Source: Collinsella sp. An307
GTDB lineage: Bacteria; Actinomycetota; Coriobacteriia; Coriobacteriales; Coriobacteriaceae
NCBI RefSeq assembly: GCF_002161805.1
Contig: NZ_NFIP01000002.1
Location: forward strand, 62,001-126,000
DNA length: 64,000 nt
Direction: 5' to 3'
A model generated the notes under the pieces. That model worked only from the letters and a program-made list of their open reading frames with translations. It did not search any database and had not been told where the DNA came from. Both the position numbers and the translations under genes were made by a program. Positions 9,061 to 17,066 of this stretch are shown one piece after another (the stretch's first letter is position 1; each line of letters opens with the position of its first letter).

Positions 9061-9076
9061 CGCTATCTTTATACCA
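9061..9076 (-). promoter_or_regulatory. Extended -10 promoter for DUF3800
   Basis: On the minus strand TGGTATAAA (9068-9076) is an extended -10 element; transcription should start near 9061. The resulting leader of about 70 nt would contain the terminator at 9009-9035 and two mutually exclusive upstream hairpins (9043-9061 or 9034-9050). Confidence 0.5.
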
Positions 9077-9185
9077 CAAATGGTTCGGAGTAATCCATTG
9101 CGCTGAAAGCCCCTGAAGCGTCGTCCGCGCTATACTCAAACGCCTGTGGTCATCATGGGCTCGGTCGTCGCAAGGGGGAGAGGGT

Positions 9186-10334
9186 ATGCCGCAGATTGTG
9201 CATCGCAGGCCGGATATACGGGAGTTCGTGCGCCGCGATCCGGTACTCGTCATCGCATGTACGCTCGCAGTGCTGTCATGCGCCGCGGTTCCGCCCGATG
9301 CGCACTACCTCACCTATGTCGACGTGCGCACGCTCGGGCTCCTTTTCAGCCTCATGACCGTCATGACGGGCCTTACGCGCCTTGGGGTTTTTCGGGCGGC
9401 GTGCCGCGCGCTGCTTCGTGCAGTGCACGGGCCGCGCTCGCTTTCGCTCGCCCTTGTGCTGCTTACGTTTTTCTCGAGCATGCTCATCACCAACGATGTC
9501 GCTCTCGTGACGTTCGTGCCGCTTGCGCTGCTGGCGCTGGGGCATCTCAAGTCGGTGCGGCTCACGTCGTTTACCGTGGTGATGATGACCATCGCAGCGA
9601 ACCTGGGCAGCATGGCGACCCCTGTGGGCAACCCTCAGAACCTGTATCTCTATTCCGCCGCGCGTATGCCTCTGGGGGAGTTTCTCATCCTCATGCTCCC
9701 CTTCACACTCGCCGCCCTAGTGCTGCTCGTGGGCGCGATCGTGCTGTTTGGGCGCGCCCCAGATGCGCTGCCTCTCTCGTCGGCGCCGGTGCTTGCAGAC
9801 GATGGGGAGGACGCGGGCGTTCCGCTCGCGCGCACGGTACCTTGGATCGTGCTCTTTGCGCTGGCGCTCGCCTCGGTGGCGCGCGTGCTGCCCTGGCAGG
9901 TGACGGTCGCTGCCGCCGTCGCCGTGGGTATCGTCTTCGACAGGGCGGCACTTCGCCATGTCGACTATGCCCTGCTTGCAACTTTTGTGGCGTTCTTTGT
10001 GTTCGTGGGCAACATGGGACGTATCGAGGCCATCGACGCCTTTATTGCTCAGGCGGTCGTGGGCAACGAGCTCGTCGTCTCGGTTGTGGCGAGTCAGGTC
10101 CTCTCCAACGTGCCGGCGGCAATTCTGCTCTCGGGCTTCACCGACGCGTGGCGCGAGCTTATCATCGGCTGCAACTTGGGCGGGCTCGGTACGCTCATCG
10201 CCTCCATGGCGAGTCTTATCTCCTACAAGCAGTTTGCGCTCGTGCATCCCCGTGCTAAGGGCTCCTACCTTGCACTCTTTACCGGCTGGAATATGGTCTT
10301 TCTCGCCGTGCTGCTTGTGTTTGCGCTGGTATAG
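9186..10334 (+). CDS. SLC13/citrate-type anion permease
   Basis: 382 residues and about ten membrane helices. [16 protein letters not shown] and [17 protein letters not shown] are the paired helical-hairpin signatures of the IT superfamily (ArsB, CitM, NhaD, SLC13), where the Asn-Asp and Gly-Asn-Pro-Gln segments line the substrate and sodium sites. The C-terminal [12 protein letters not shown] repeats the second hairpin. It is shorter than most SLC13 proteins. Ribosome site GGGGGAGAGGGT. The substrate (dicarboxylate, citrate or other anion) is not determined. The GGQ-domain gene follows 10 bp downstream, probably in the same operon. Confidence 0.82.
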   Translation: MPQIVHRRPDIREFVRRDPVLVIACTLAVLSCAAVPPDAHYLTYVDVRTLGLLFSLMTVMTGLTRLGVFRAACRALLRAVHGPRSLSLALVLLTFFSSMLITNDVALVTFVPLALLALGHLKSVRLTSFTVVMMTIAANLGSMATPVGNPQNLYLYSAARMPLGEFLILMLPFTLAALVLLVGAIVLFGRAPDALPLSSAPVLADDGEDAGVPLARTVPWIVLFALALASVARVLPWQVTVAAAVAVGIVFDRAALRHVDYALLATFVAFFVFVGNMGRIEAIDAFIAQAVVGNELVVSVVASQVLSNVPAAILLSGFTDAWRELIIGCNLGGLGTLIASMASLISYKQFALVHPRAKGSYLALFTGWNMVFLAVLLVFALV

Positions 10335-10344
10335 GGGGGAGCTC

Positions 10345-10737
10345 ATGGGTAGCGGAAAGGACGGCGGTAAGGGCGCCGATTGGCGCACGTATGCCCGCTA
10401 TGCCGCGTTGACGGATGATGAGCTCGCGCGGCAGTGCGAGGTCCAGGTGTTTCGTGCCAAAGGGCCGGGCGGGCAGGGTGTGAACACCACCGACTCGGCG
10501 GTGCGCATGGTGCATGTGCCCACCGGTATCGCGGTCACCTCTCGCGAGTCGCGCAGCCAGCATCAAAACCGTCGCGTCTGTCTAGAGAAGCTCAAGCGCA
10601 TCTTCGAGCGCCGTGCAAAGCCCCCAAAGCACCGCATCAAAACGAAGGTCCCCCGCGCCGTGCGGGAGCGTCGCCTGTCAGACAAGCGGCATCGCTCCGA
10701 GCGCAAACAAATGCGACGCAATGTGTCCTGGGAGTAG
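10345..10737 (+). CDS. Release-factor-like GGQ domain protein (ArfB-type)
   Basis: 130 residues. It consists of a single RF-1 catalytic domain: [17 protein letters not shown] carries the GGQ (residues 42-44) that hydrolyses peptidyl-tRNA, and the C-terminus (residues 98-126) is strongly basic, like the ArfB/YaeJ tail that enters the empty mRNA channel. It lacks the codon-recognition domains of RF1/RF2. It is therefore likely a stalled-ribosome rescue factor or a PrfH-like relative; the basic tail favours rescue. The start ATG follows GGGGGGAGCTC. Confidence 0.85.
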   Translation: MGSGKDGGKGADWRTYARYAALTDDELARQCEVQVFRAKGPGGQGVNTTDSAVRMVHVPTGIAVTSRESRSQHQNRRVCLEKLKRIFERRAKPPKHRIKTKVPRAVRERRLSDKRHRSERKQMRRNVSWE

Positions 10738-10779
10738 ACCAGGCTCACCTGCACAGGCGGGCGGGCGACAGGTGCGCCT

Positions 10780-12315
10780 TTACGCAAGCCCTATGGAGCG
10801 CAGCCGGTGCCAGCGAAGCGAGCTCACCGCAAGCGCGCCGCCCTCCGCGCAGAGCTTTACCGCGCGCGGGCCGGGCGTGGGGAAGCTGTAGGCGCTCATG
10901 GCGGCGCGCCCACCGTCCACATACACCTCTATTGAGCCGCGGTCAATATATATGCGCAGCTTAAGCGTACCGAGGTTAGAGTCGTGCCCTTCTCGCGGCG
11001 CGGCGCGATAGCCTCGCTCGCCGAGGCGTACCGCCCCGCGGTCGAGAACGACCCGCCCCGTCTGGTCGTCGTAGGCAACATACACATACCCGCCGTCCTC
11101 GGTGGCGTGGACCTTGAGGCCGACGCGCTCGGCAGTAGACGCTGCAAGGTCAATCGAAAGCTCGATCTCTGTAGCCTCGGCGTCTTCGATCACGGTCAGG
11201 TCCTCGTTGGCACCAAGCGTTGCCGGGCCGACGTCGACCGTGTCCTCGCGCAGCGCTTCGAGCTCGCGTGCAGGCGTGGTGATGAGCGCGCCGTCCGCCG
11301 CAAGCGAGACCTCGCGCGGCAAGGTGAGCTGCCCGCACCAGCCGTCATCTTGCATGGGCGAGGCGCCCGCAGGGCTCATCCAGCCAATCATAAGGCGTCT
11401 GCCGTCCGGCGCCGCCATGCTCTGCGGGGCGTAGAAGTTCTGGCCCCAGTCCCACAGATGGAACGCGCCTTCAGGCTCAAACGTCCGCCCCGGTTCCCAG
11501 GTACCCACCACGTAGCCCGCGTTGTTGCGGTTGCGATTCATGTAGCCCTGTGCCTTCGCGCCCATGGCCGAGAAGCAGAGCACCCAGCGCGTCTTGCCGT
11601 CCGGCGCCGTAAGGGGAAAGAAGTCGGGGCATTCGAGCATGTAGACGTTTGGATCGGGGTGGCGGTAGAGAATACCCTCGCGCCGCCAGTTCACAAGATC
11701 GTTGGAGGAGAAAAGGACGATCTCGCCGCGGTTCACGCGCGAGCGCTGGCCGAGGACCAGATACCAGCGCCCGTCCTGCCGCCAGACTTTGGGATCGCGG
11801 AAGTCAATGAGGTCCTCGGGGTTGTCGATGACGACGCCGTGCTTTTCGAACCGCACGCCGTCGCGGGAGGTCGCGAGGCACTGCACCTCACGGTTGCCCG
11901 CGCTGTCGTCGCGTCCGTTGTGCCAGCGATGTCCGGTGTAGAGTAGGTTGAGGGTGTCGTTGGCGTCCACCACGGCGGAGCCGGAGAACACGCCCGCGTT
12001 CTCGGCCTCAATGCTCGGGGCGAGGGCCACGGGTTCGCGCCGCCAGGTGACGAGGTCAGCGCTCGAGACGTGGCCCCAGTGCATGGGGCCCCACTGCGTG
12101 CCAAAGGGATGGAGCTGGAAGAACACGTGCCAGCGACCCTGGAAGTAGGAGAGGCCGTTGGGATCGTTGATCCATCCGCCCGCCGAAGCGATGTGGTAAA
12201 GCGGGTACCAGCGGTCGCGCCGTGTGCACTCGAGGGCGCTCACGCCCTGCTCAGCGCGTTCGAGCGCTTCGGTATGGTCGATAAACGGCGCGTTCAAATC
12301 GATGGCAGGTGCCAT
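10780..12315 (-). CDS. GH32 beta-fructosidase (sucrose-6-phosphate hydrolase type)
   Basis: 511 residues. GGWINDPNG (nucleophile Asp51), the DFRDPKVW transition-state motif and the LECPDFF acid/base motif define glycoside hydrolase family 32: a five-bladed propeller followed by a C-terminal beta-sandwich (EDGGYVYVAYDDQTG...DRGSIEVYVDGG). No signal peptide, so it is intracellular and cleaves sucrose, sucrose-6-phosphate or short fructans. The start at 12315 follows AAGGAAC. It is encoded 55 bp downstream of a sugar kinase in the same direction, making a small fructoside-utilisation operon; no PTS or ABC transporter gene adjoins. Confidence 0.92.
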   Translation of the reverse strand: MAPAIDLNAPFIDHTEALERAEQGVSALECTRRDRWYPLYHIASAGGWINDPNGLSYFQGRWHVFFQLHPFGTQWGPMHWGHVSSADLVTWRREPVALAPSIEAENAGVFSGSAVVDANDTLNLLYTGHRWHNGRDDSAGNREVQCLATSRDGVRFEKHGVVIDNPEDLIDFRDPKVWRQDGRWYLVLGQRSRVNRGEIVLFSSNDLVNWRREGILYRHPDPNVYMLECPDFFPLTAPDGKTRWVLCFSAMGAKAQGYMNRNRNNAGYVVGTWEPGRTFEPEGAFHLWDWGQNFYAPQSMAAPDGRRLMIGWMSPAGASPMQDDGWCGQLTLPREVSLAADGALITTPARELEALREDTVDVGPATLGANEDLTVIEDAEATEIELSIDLAASTAERVGLKVHATEDGGYVYVAYDDQTGRVVLDRGAVRLGERGYRAAPREGHDSNLGTLKLRIYIDRGSIEVYVDGGRAAMSAYSFPTPGPRAVKLCAEGGALAVSSLRWHRLRSIGLA

Positions 12316-12370
12316 AGCGGTTCCTTTCCGTGGCACGTACACTTGCGGGTTGCGGGCGCGTTTAGCAGCG

Positions 12371-13291
12371 TTACGCTGCGCCCGCTTTGTCGAGCCGACG
12401 GCGGAGCAAGAGACACGCGCCCACATCCGGTTCATGTACTGGCGCAACGAGCCGGCAGCGTTCGGGTAGCGCCTGCTCAAGGGAGTCTAAGAGGAACCGT
12501 CCTGCCTTGAAGGTCCCGCCAATGTAGGTAACGGGCACGATGGAGTCGTCCTCGGCAAAGATGCCGCGTACGACGGCATCGATCATCGCCGCCTCCTCGC
12601 GGGCGGCGCGCTCGAGGATGTCGCGGGCGCAGGCGTCTCCTGCCTCTGCGGCACGGGTAACGAGTGGGGCGAGTGCGGCGATGCGTCCGCGCTCGGCCAT
12701 GTGCTTTTGGGCGAAGGCGATGAGGTCAAAGTCGTCAGTAAGGTCGAGCTCCTCGCGCACCAGGTCGAGAATCGCCCCGGCGGGCGCGCGCCCGTCGCTC
12801 TCGCGGGTGAAGGCAAAGAGCAGCTCCTTGCCGAGCCATCCGCCCGAACCCTCGTCCCCGAGCTCATAGTCCCAACCTCCGCAGCGCATGGCGCGCCCCG
12901 CGCAGGCGCCGTAGGCGATAGAGCCCGTGCCCGCAATGATGACAACGCCGTCGGCAAGGTCAAGACCCGCCGCCCAAGCGGCCTCCACGTCGTTCACAAG
13001 CTCGAAGGGGTGCTCGCCCGCCACGCGGCCCACGGCCTCGCGTATGCGCCGCGTGGCCTCCGCACCCTCGCCATAGCCGCAGATGCCAAGGCCTATACCA
13101 AAGTCGGAACCAAGAAGGCCCGTGCCCGCTGCCCGGGCCACGCCCTCGGCGAGCACGCGCTCCATACCCTCAAAGCCCGCCTGGGCGTAGTGACACGTGC
13201 CGAGCTCAAAGCGCTCGAGTGCGTGCATGCCCTCGTCATAGATCGTGAAAGCGGTCTTGGTGCCGCCGCCGTCGATGCCGAGCCATCTCAT
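12371..13291 (-). CDS. BadF/BadG-family sugar kinase (N-acetylglucosamine kinase-like)
   Basis: 306 residues of the ASKHA fold. MRWLGIDGGGTKTAFTIYD is the phosphate-1 loop, VEAAWAAGLDLADGVVIIAGTGSIAYG the phosphate-2 region, and GDEGSGGWLGKEL the conserved GDEGSG motif of the BadF/BadG/BcrA/BcrD group that includes eukaryotic and bacterial GlcNAc kinases. It likely phosphorylates a free sugar. Position upstream of a GH32 enzyme makes a hexose from fructoside cleavage a possible substrate, but the family points to amino sugars. Start at 13291, ribosome site GAGAGGA. Confidence 0.82.
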   Translation of the reverse strand: MRWLGIDGGGTKTAFTIYDEGMHALERFELGTCHYAQAGFEGMERVLAEGVARAAGTGLLGSDFGIGLGICGYGEGAEATRRIREAVGRVAGEHPFELVNDVEAAWAAGLDLADGVVIIAGTGSIAYGACAGRAMRCGGWDYELGDEGSGGWLGKELLFAFTRESDGRAPAGAILDLVREELDLTDDFDLIAFAQKHMAERGRIAALAPLVTRAAEAGDACARDILERAAREEAAMIDAVVRGIFAEDDSIVPVTYIGGTFKAGRFLLDSLEQALPERCRLVAPVHEPDVGACLLLRRRLDKAGAA

Positions 13292-13419
13292 GTGAAATCG
13301 TCCTCTCGCCTCAAGGTCCACCCGGCGTGCGACGCTTGGTGACTACAGCGCACGTGGGCGGGGCATAATAATTCGGATTATAGGTCAGCCCCTACAGGGT
13401 CCAAGAGAGGAGAGCTCCC

Positions 13420-13782
13420 ATGGCAGTGTTTTTTAAGGACGCGAACGGCAACTTCTTTACCGCGGTCAAGGCGGGTGTCGGTGCGCCCGACGGGTTCGAG
13501 CCCGTTGAGGCTAATTCCGTTGATGCTGCCAAGGAGAAGCACGTTCCCGCTGTGGAGCTCCAGCGCGACGGTCACATCATCCATGTCCAGGTGGGCGAGG
13601 TCGCGCATCCCATGGATCCCGATCACTACATCGAGTGGATCGCGCTCGATACAGACGGTCGTCTTGAAGTGCACGCCCTGAAGCCCGGTCAGACGCCGGC
13701 GACCTTCTTTGCGGGCGGCGTCAAGTCGGGCCGCGTCTACGCTTACTGCAACCTCCACGGCCTTTGGGTCAAGGAGTTCTAG
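13420..13782 (+). CDS. Superoxide reductase (desulfoferrodoxin family, centre II only)
   Basis: 120 residues. The catalytic iron site is complete: E39-K40-H41, H63 and H69 in AHPMDPDHYIEWI, and C110/H113 in YCNLHGLW. It reduces superoxide to hydrogen peroxide without making oxygen, suiting an anaerobe. The N-terminal 38 residues keep the length of a desulforedoxin-like domain but have no cysteine, so the Cys4 centre I is absent, as in class III enzymes. Ribosome site GGAGAG. Promoter and an ATAAT-TCGG-ATTAT dyad (13368-13381) lie in the divergent gap to the kinase gene. Confidence 0.93.
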   Translation: MAVFFKDANGNFFTAVKAGVGAPDGFEPVEANSVDAAKEKHVPAVELQRDGHIIHVQVGEVAHPMDPDHYIEWIALDTDGRLEVHALKPGQTPATFFAGGVKSGRVYAYCNLHGLWVKEF

Positions 13783-13824
13783 TCGCCCTATCGGTGTCCT
13801 CGGTATACTGGTAGGTACGAGAAA

Positions 13825-13888
13825 CGCAAAGGGTCGCCTCAACGGCGGCCCTTTGCGGCAACCGGGTGCCGGCGTCCCTGCACCCGGT
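13825..13888 (+). other. Two stable hairpins in the leader of the NadE-like gene
   Basis: A 14-bp stem (13825-13838 with 13844-13857, one G-U pair) is followed at once by a perfect 9-bp stem ACCGGGTGC/GCACCCGGT (13861-13869, 13880-13888). TATACT at 13804-13809 may be the -10 of the downstream gene, placing both hairpins in its leader. No U-run follows either. They may instead be a weak terminator for the superoxide reductase gene. Confidence 0.5.
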
Positions 13889-13926
13889 GACGCTGCGGTA
13901 TGGCTTCGTGAGGGGAGAGGCGGGTC

Positions 13927-15858
13927 ATGAGAATCGCGCTGGCGCAAATCGACATGCGACTCGGTGACATCGAGGGCATCTGCGCCCGTATCGAGGATCA
14001 GGCTCGGCTCGCCGCGAGCCAAGGGGCGTCTCTTATCTGCACGCCCGTACCGCTCTTTGGCGGCATGATGCCGGGCGCGCTTCTGGAAGCGAAAAACTAC
14101 GAGCACGCATTGCTCAGCTCTCTCACCGGCCTCGCCGCTCGGCTGGACGCCCTTTCCATTCAGGCGGTCATCCCGGCACCCATCGCCATCGACCATACCC
14201 CGCTATTCGAGGTGTTCCTCCTTAAGGAGGGCCGGGTCGTGCCCCTGCGCAGCCTGTTCGCCGCGCGGCGTGCGGGTTCTGCCGAGGACCTGTGGCTGCC
14301 CCCGGTATTTGATATCGAAGGACTTCGCGTGGCGGTCACGTTTGACGCCGTGAACGATCTTAAGATTCTGCCTCCCGGTTGCGACCTCGTTCTCTTCTTG
14401 CAGGCGAGTTCGTTCGACGTGGGAGATGAGTCGACAAGCTGCGTTGCCTCGGTGGCGGACGGTCACTTTGCGCCGCTCGCAAAGGAGAAGAGCGTCTGGC
14501 TCGCCTGCATGGCGCCCATCGGCGGGTACGACGAGGCGGCCTTCACGGGCGGTTCGTTTTTCATGGACGATGCCGGCCGCGTGGTTGCGGCAGCGCCCTG
14601 CTTTAGCGAGGCACTGCTTGTGCAGGATATTGAGCGTGGCATGGTGCTTCCCGCACTTGAGGCTCACGAGCTTCCCCGCTACCAGCGGGAGGAGTGGCTC
14701 TGGGAGGCGCTGCGCCTGCACCTTGCCGACAGCGTGCATGCGTTGGGGTCAACGTCTGTCGTCGTCGCGCTTACCGGGGACCTGCCCAGCTCGCTTACCG
14801 CCCTTCTCGCCGTCGACGCGCTCGGCCCACGTAACGTTACGGGGCTCTTTGTCGAGCGCTCGCAGGTGCTCACCCCCGCTCAGGAGAGTGCTGAGCACGA
14901 GCGTTCGGACCGTGTGCGCGAGTTGGCGTCCAATCTGGGTATCCGTCTGATCGAGCGCGCGCCGGCCGACGCCGCACGCCTGCTCGATCGTGACGCCCCG
15001 GGGCTCGGCCTTGCCCTCGCGCGCGAGCGTATCGAAGGGCTCTACCTGGAGGATGTGGCAATCGAACTCGGTGCCGTGGCGGTGAGCTCGATCACCAAGA
15101 CCGACGCCGCTCTTGCCGCGCCGCTGGCGGCCGCCGGCTATCTTGGCGCCGTCGCTCCCTTTGGAGACGTCTATCTGACAGCACTCGAGTTTTTGGCCCG
15201 CGCGCGCAGCCGCGCCGGGTCCGCCATTCCCGCTCGTCTGATCACCCTGAACGCGGTCGAGGACCGCATGGCGTCCATCCTGGCGGCGTCCATCGCCGGT
15301 GCGCCCGAGTCGCCCGTCTGGCGCGAGCGTATGGCGCGCCTGTTGGCACCGCTCGAGGCGGCGCAGATCGACGGCGTCCTCGAGGCGCACGTCGACCACG
15401 GCCTCTCTCAGGACGAGATCCCGCTTGCCGCCACCGCCCCAGATGCCGTGGCACTTCTGCTCATGATCGTTCGTGCTGGAGAGGTGTGGCGCCGGCGCCT
15501 TCCGCTTGTCCCCATGGTCTCCTCTCGCTCGTTCCCCGAGCGTCGCTGGCCCGCGCAGCTCGCATGGTCGGATACCGGGCGCGGCGGCGAAGACCCTCTG
15601 ACCTGTGCGGGGCTGGTGAGCGCCGAGTCCGAGCGCGTCCTCGAGCTCGGGGAGGAGCACGGCAGGCGCGTCCGCGGCGAGATCGTGGGTCTTATCGCGG
15701 GCATGCTCGGCGTGCCTGTCGATGATATGGACGAGGACGAGGTTGAGTCCGAGCTGCTCCGTCGCATGCGTGAAGCCTTCGAGGCGGACGAGGGCGGTCA
15801 GAATCCGCCCTTCGCCGGCGGGCGTCCCCACGGCTTCACCTTCTTTTCGCAGAACTGA
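13927..15858 (+). CDS. NAD synthetase-like protein lacking catalytic residues (pseudoenzyme)
   Basis: 643 residues, colinear with glutamine-dependent NAD synthetase: nitrilase-type amidase domain (1-240) then synthetase domain (250-560). Homology is visible in MRIALAQIDMRLGDIEG, FTGGSFFMDDAGRVV and VVALTGDLPSSLTALLAVDALG. But key residues are gone. The amidase Glu is replaced (TPVPLFGG, Val41), the nucleophile Cys region ICED reads TFDA (Phe139), the Lys appears as Arg108, and the ATP loop SGGxDS reads TGDLPSS (283-289). The motif TGNKSE reads SITKTD. It is probably a regulatory or scaffolding relative, with real nadE elsewhere. ruvC follows 69 bp later under its own promoter. Confidence 0.85.
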   Translation: MRIALAQIDMRLGDIEGICARIEDQARLAASQGASLICTPVPLFGGMMPGALLEAKNYEHALLSSLTGLAARLDALSIQAVIPAPIAIDHTPLFEVFLLKEGRVVPLRSLFAARRAGSAEDLWLPPVFDIEGLRVAVTFDAVNDLKILPPGCDLVLFLQASSFDVGDESTSCVASVADGHFAPLAKEKSVWLACMAPIGGYDEAAFTGGSFFMDDAGRVVAAAPCFSEALLVQDIERGMVLPALEAHELPRYQREEWLWEALRLHLADSVHALGSTSVVVALTGDLPSSLTALLAVDALGPRNVTGLFVERSQVLTPAQESAEHERSDRVRELASNLGIRLIERAPADAARLLDRDAPGLGLALARERIEGLYLEDVAIELGAVAVSSITKTDAALAAPLAAAGYLGAVAPFGDVYLTALEFLARARSRAGSAIPARLITLNAVEDRMASILAASIAGAPESPVWRERMARLLAPLEAAQIDGVLEAHVDHGLSQDEIPLAATAPDAVALLLMIVRAGEVWRRRLPLVPMVSSRSFPERRWPAQLAWSDTGRGGEDPLTCAGLVSAESERVLELGEEHGRRVRGEIVGLIAGMLGVPVDDMDEDEVESELLRRMREAFEADEGGQNPPFAGGRPHGFTFFSQN

Positions 15859-15886
15859 GCCCATCCTTCCCCTGTTGCCAAGCGCG

Positions 15887-15910
15887 TGTTATAGTAGAAC
15901 AAATGTTCTA
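15887..15910 (+). promoter_or_regulatory. LexA (SOS) box and extended -10 promoter of ruvCAB
   Basis: TGTTATAGT (15887-15895) is an extended -10. It is followed directly by TAGAAC-AAAT-GTTCTA (15895-15910), which contains GAAC-N4-GTTC, the Gram-positive LexA box, and matches the consensus GAACRNRYGTTC at every position. LexA bound here would cover the start site, giving SOS induction of ruvCAB. Confidence 0.85.
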
Positions 15911-15927
15911 GCGCTGAGGGGAGGCGT

Positions 15928-16452
15928 ATGATCGTATTGGGCATCGACCCCGGTCTGGCAAACACCGGATGGGGCATTGTGGAGGAACGTGGCGGCGAGG
16001 TCCGCTGTCGGGCCTACGGCTGCATCCATACGGGGGCGGACGAGGCACTCGATCAGCGCCTCCGCGTCATCGTGGACGATCTGGCGCGCGTCGTGGGACG
16101 CTACGGGCCCGAGGCCGCGGCCGTCGAGGGCATCTACTTCGGGGCGAACGTTCGCTCCGCTATCCCTACCGCGCACGCCCGCGGAGCGGCACTCGTCGCC
16201 TGCTCGCTTGCCGGGGTCTCGGTGGGGGAGTATACCCCCATGCAGATCAAGCAGGCCGTGGTGGGCACCGGCGCGGCGGACAAGCGGCAGGTGACTTTCA
16301 TGGTCCGCAGCCTTCTGCACCTCGACCACGACCCAAAGCCAGATCACGCGGCAGACGCCCTCGCATGCGCTATCTGCCATGCGCACCTCGTGCGCACCGG
16401 CGAGCTCACCGGCGGCGGCTACGTTCAGAAGAAAGGTGACCCCTACTCATGA
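15928..16452 (+). CDS. ruvC: Holliday junction resolvase RuvC
   Basis: 174 residues. The RNase H-like endonuclease nicks Holliday junctions moved by RuvAB. Catalytic residues are D7 (GIDPGLANTGWG), E67 (VEGIYFG), and in PDHAADALA H140 and D143. The third acidic position is His, as in the Thermus thermophilus enzyme, rather than the Asp of E. coli. Starts at ATG 15928 behind GAGGGGAGG. Its stop overlaps ruvA by four bases (ATGA). A perfect LexA box lies on its promoter. Confidence 0.96.
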   Translation: MIVLGIDPGLANTGWGIVEERGGEVRCRAYGCIHTGADEALDQRLRVIVDDLARVVGRYGPEAAAVEGIYFGANVRSAIPTAHARGAALVACSLAGVSVGEYTPMQIKQAVVGTGAADKRQVTFMVRSLLHLDHDPKPDHAADALACAICHAHLVRTGELTGGGYVQKKGDPYS

Positions 16453-17066
16453 TCTCTCAGGTTCACGGCATACTTCTGGAGGCCACCCCGTCTGTTGCGG
16501 TGGTGGACGTATCGGGCGTGGGGTTCGAGCTCGGCATCTCGGGCATCACGGCAGCGTCTCTGCCGGCGGTGGGGGATGAGGTCAGGCTCTACACGCGGTT
16601 CCGTCTCGCTAACGACGCGATGGCGCTCTACGGATTTGCCACGGTGGAGGAACGCACCATGTTCGACCGGCTCATCGCCGTGTCAAGCGTGGGTCCGCGC
16701 ATGGCGCTGTCGGTCCTCTCCAAGTTCTCGGTGGCCCAGCTCTACACCATCGTCATGGCCGAGGATACCAAGAGCATGGCTACGGTCCCGGGTGTGGGCA
16801 AGAAGACCGCCCAGCGCCTGATACTCGAGCTCAAGAGCACGCTTGCCAAGGACCGCAGCCTCTCCGGTGCGGCCGTTCCCCTCGCGGGGCAGCTGCCGCT
16901 CGACGCGGCGGCGAGCACGGCTATCGAGGACGCGCGTGCGGCGCTGCTTTCCATGGGCTTCAGCCCGCAGGAGACCGATCTTGCGCTCGAAGGGTATGAT
17001 GGTCAGGATATGCGTGTCGAGGATATCCTCGCCGCCTCGCTTAAGCGCTTAGGGATGGATGCATGA
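16449..17066 (+). CDS. ruvA: Holliday junction branch migration protein RuvA
   Basis: 205 residues. The OB-fold N-terminal domain ([26 protein letters not shown]), two helix-hairpin-helix motifs ([36 protein letters not shown]) and a C-terminal RuvB-binding domain ([16 protein letters not shown]) are all present and of normal length. Tetramers bind the four-way junction and recruit RuvB. Translation is coupled to ruvC and to ruvB by four-base overlaps at both ends. Confidence 0.97.
   Translation: MISQVHGILLEATPSVAVVDVSGVGFELGISGITAASLPAVGDEVRLYTRFRLANDAMALYGFATVEERTMFDRLIAVSSVGPRMALSVLSKFSVAQLYTIVMAEDTKSMATVPGVGKKTAQRLILELKSTLAKDRSLSGAAVPLAGQLPLDAAASTAIEDARAALLSMGFSPQETDLALEGYDGQDMRVEDILAASLKRLGMDA

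Noticed and set aside
9009-9061. A tRNA or tRNA remnant upstream of DUF3800
   Set aside because: GCGCT-7 nt-AGCGC looks like an anticodon arm and is followed by a GGGGG/CCCCC stem, but position 33 is not U, there is no TTCRA loop and no acceptor stem.
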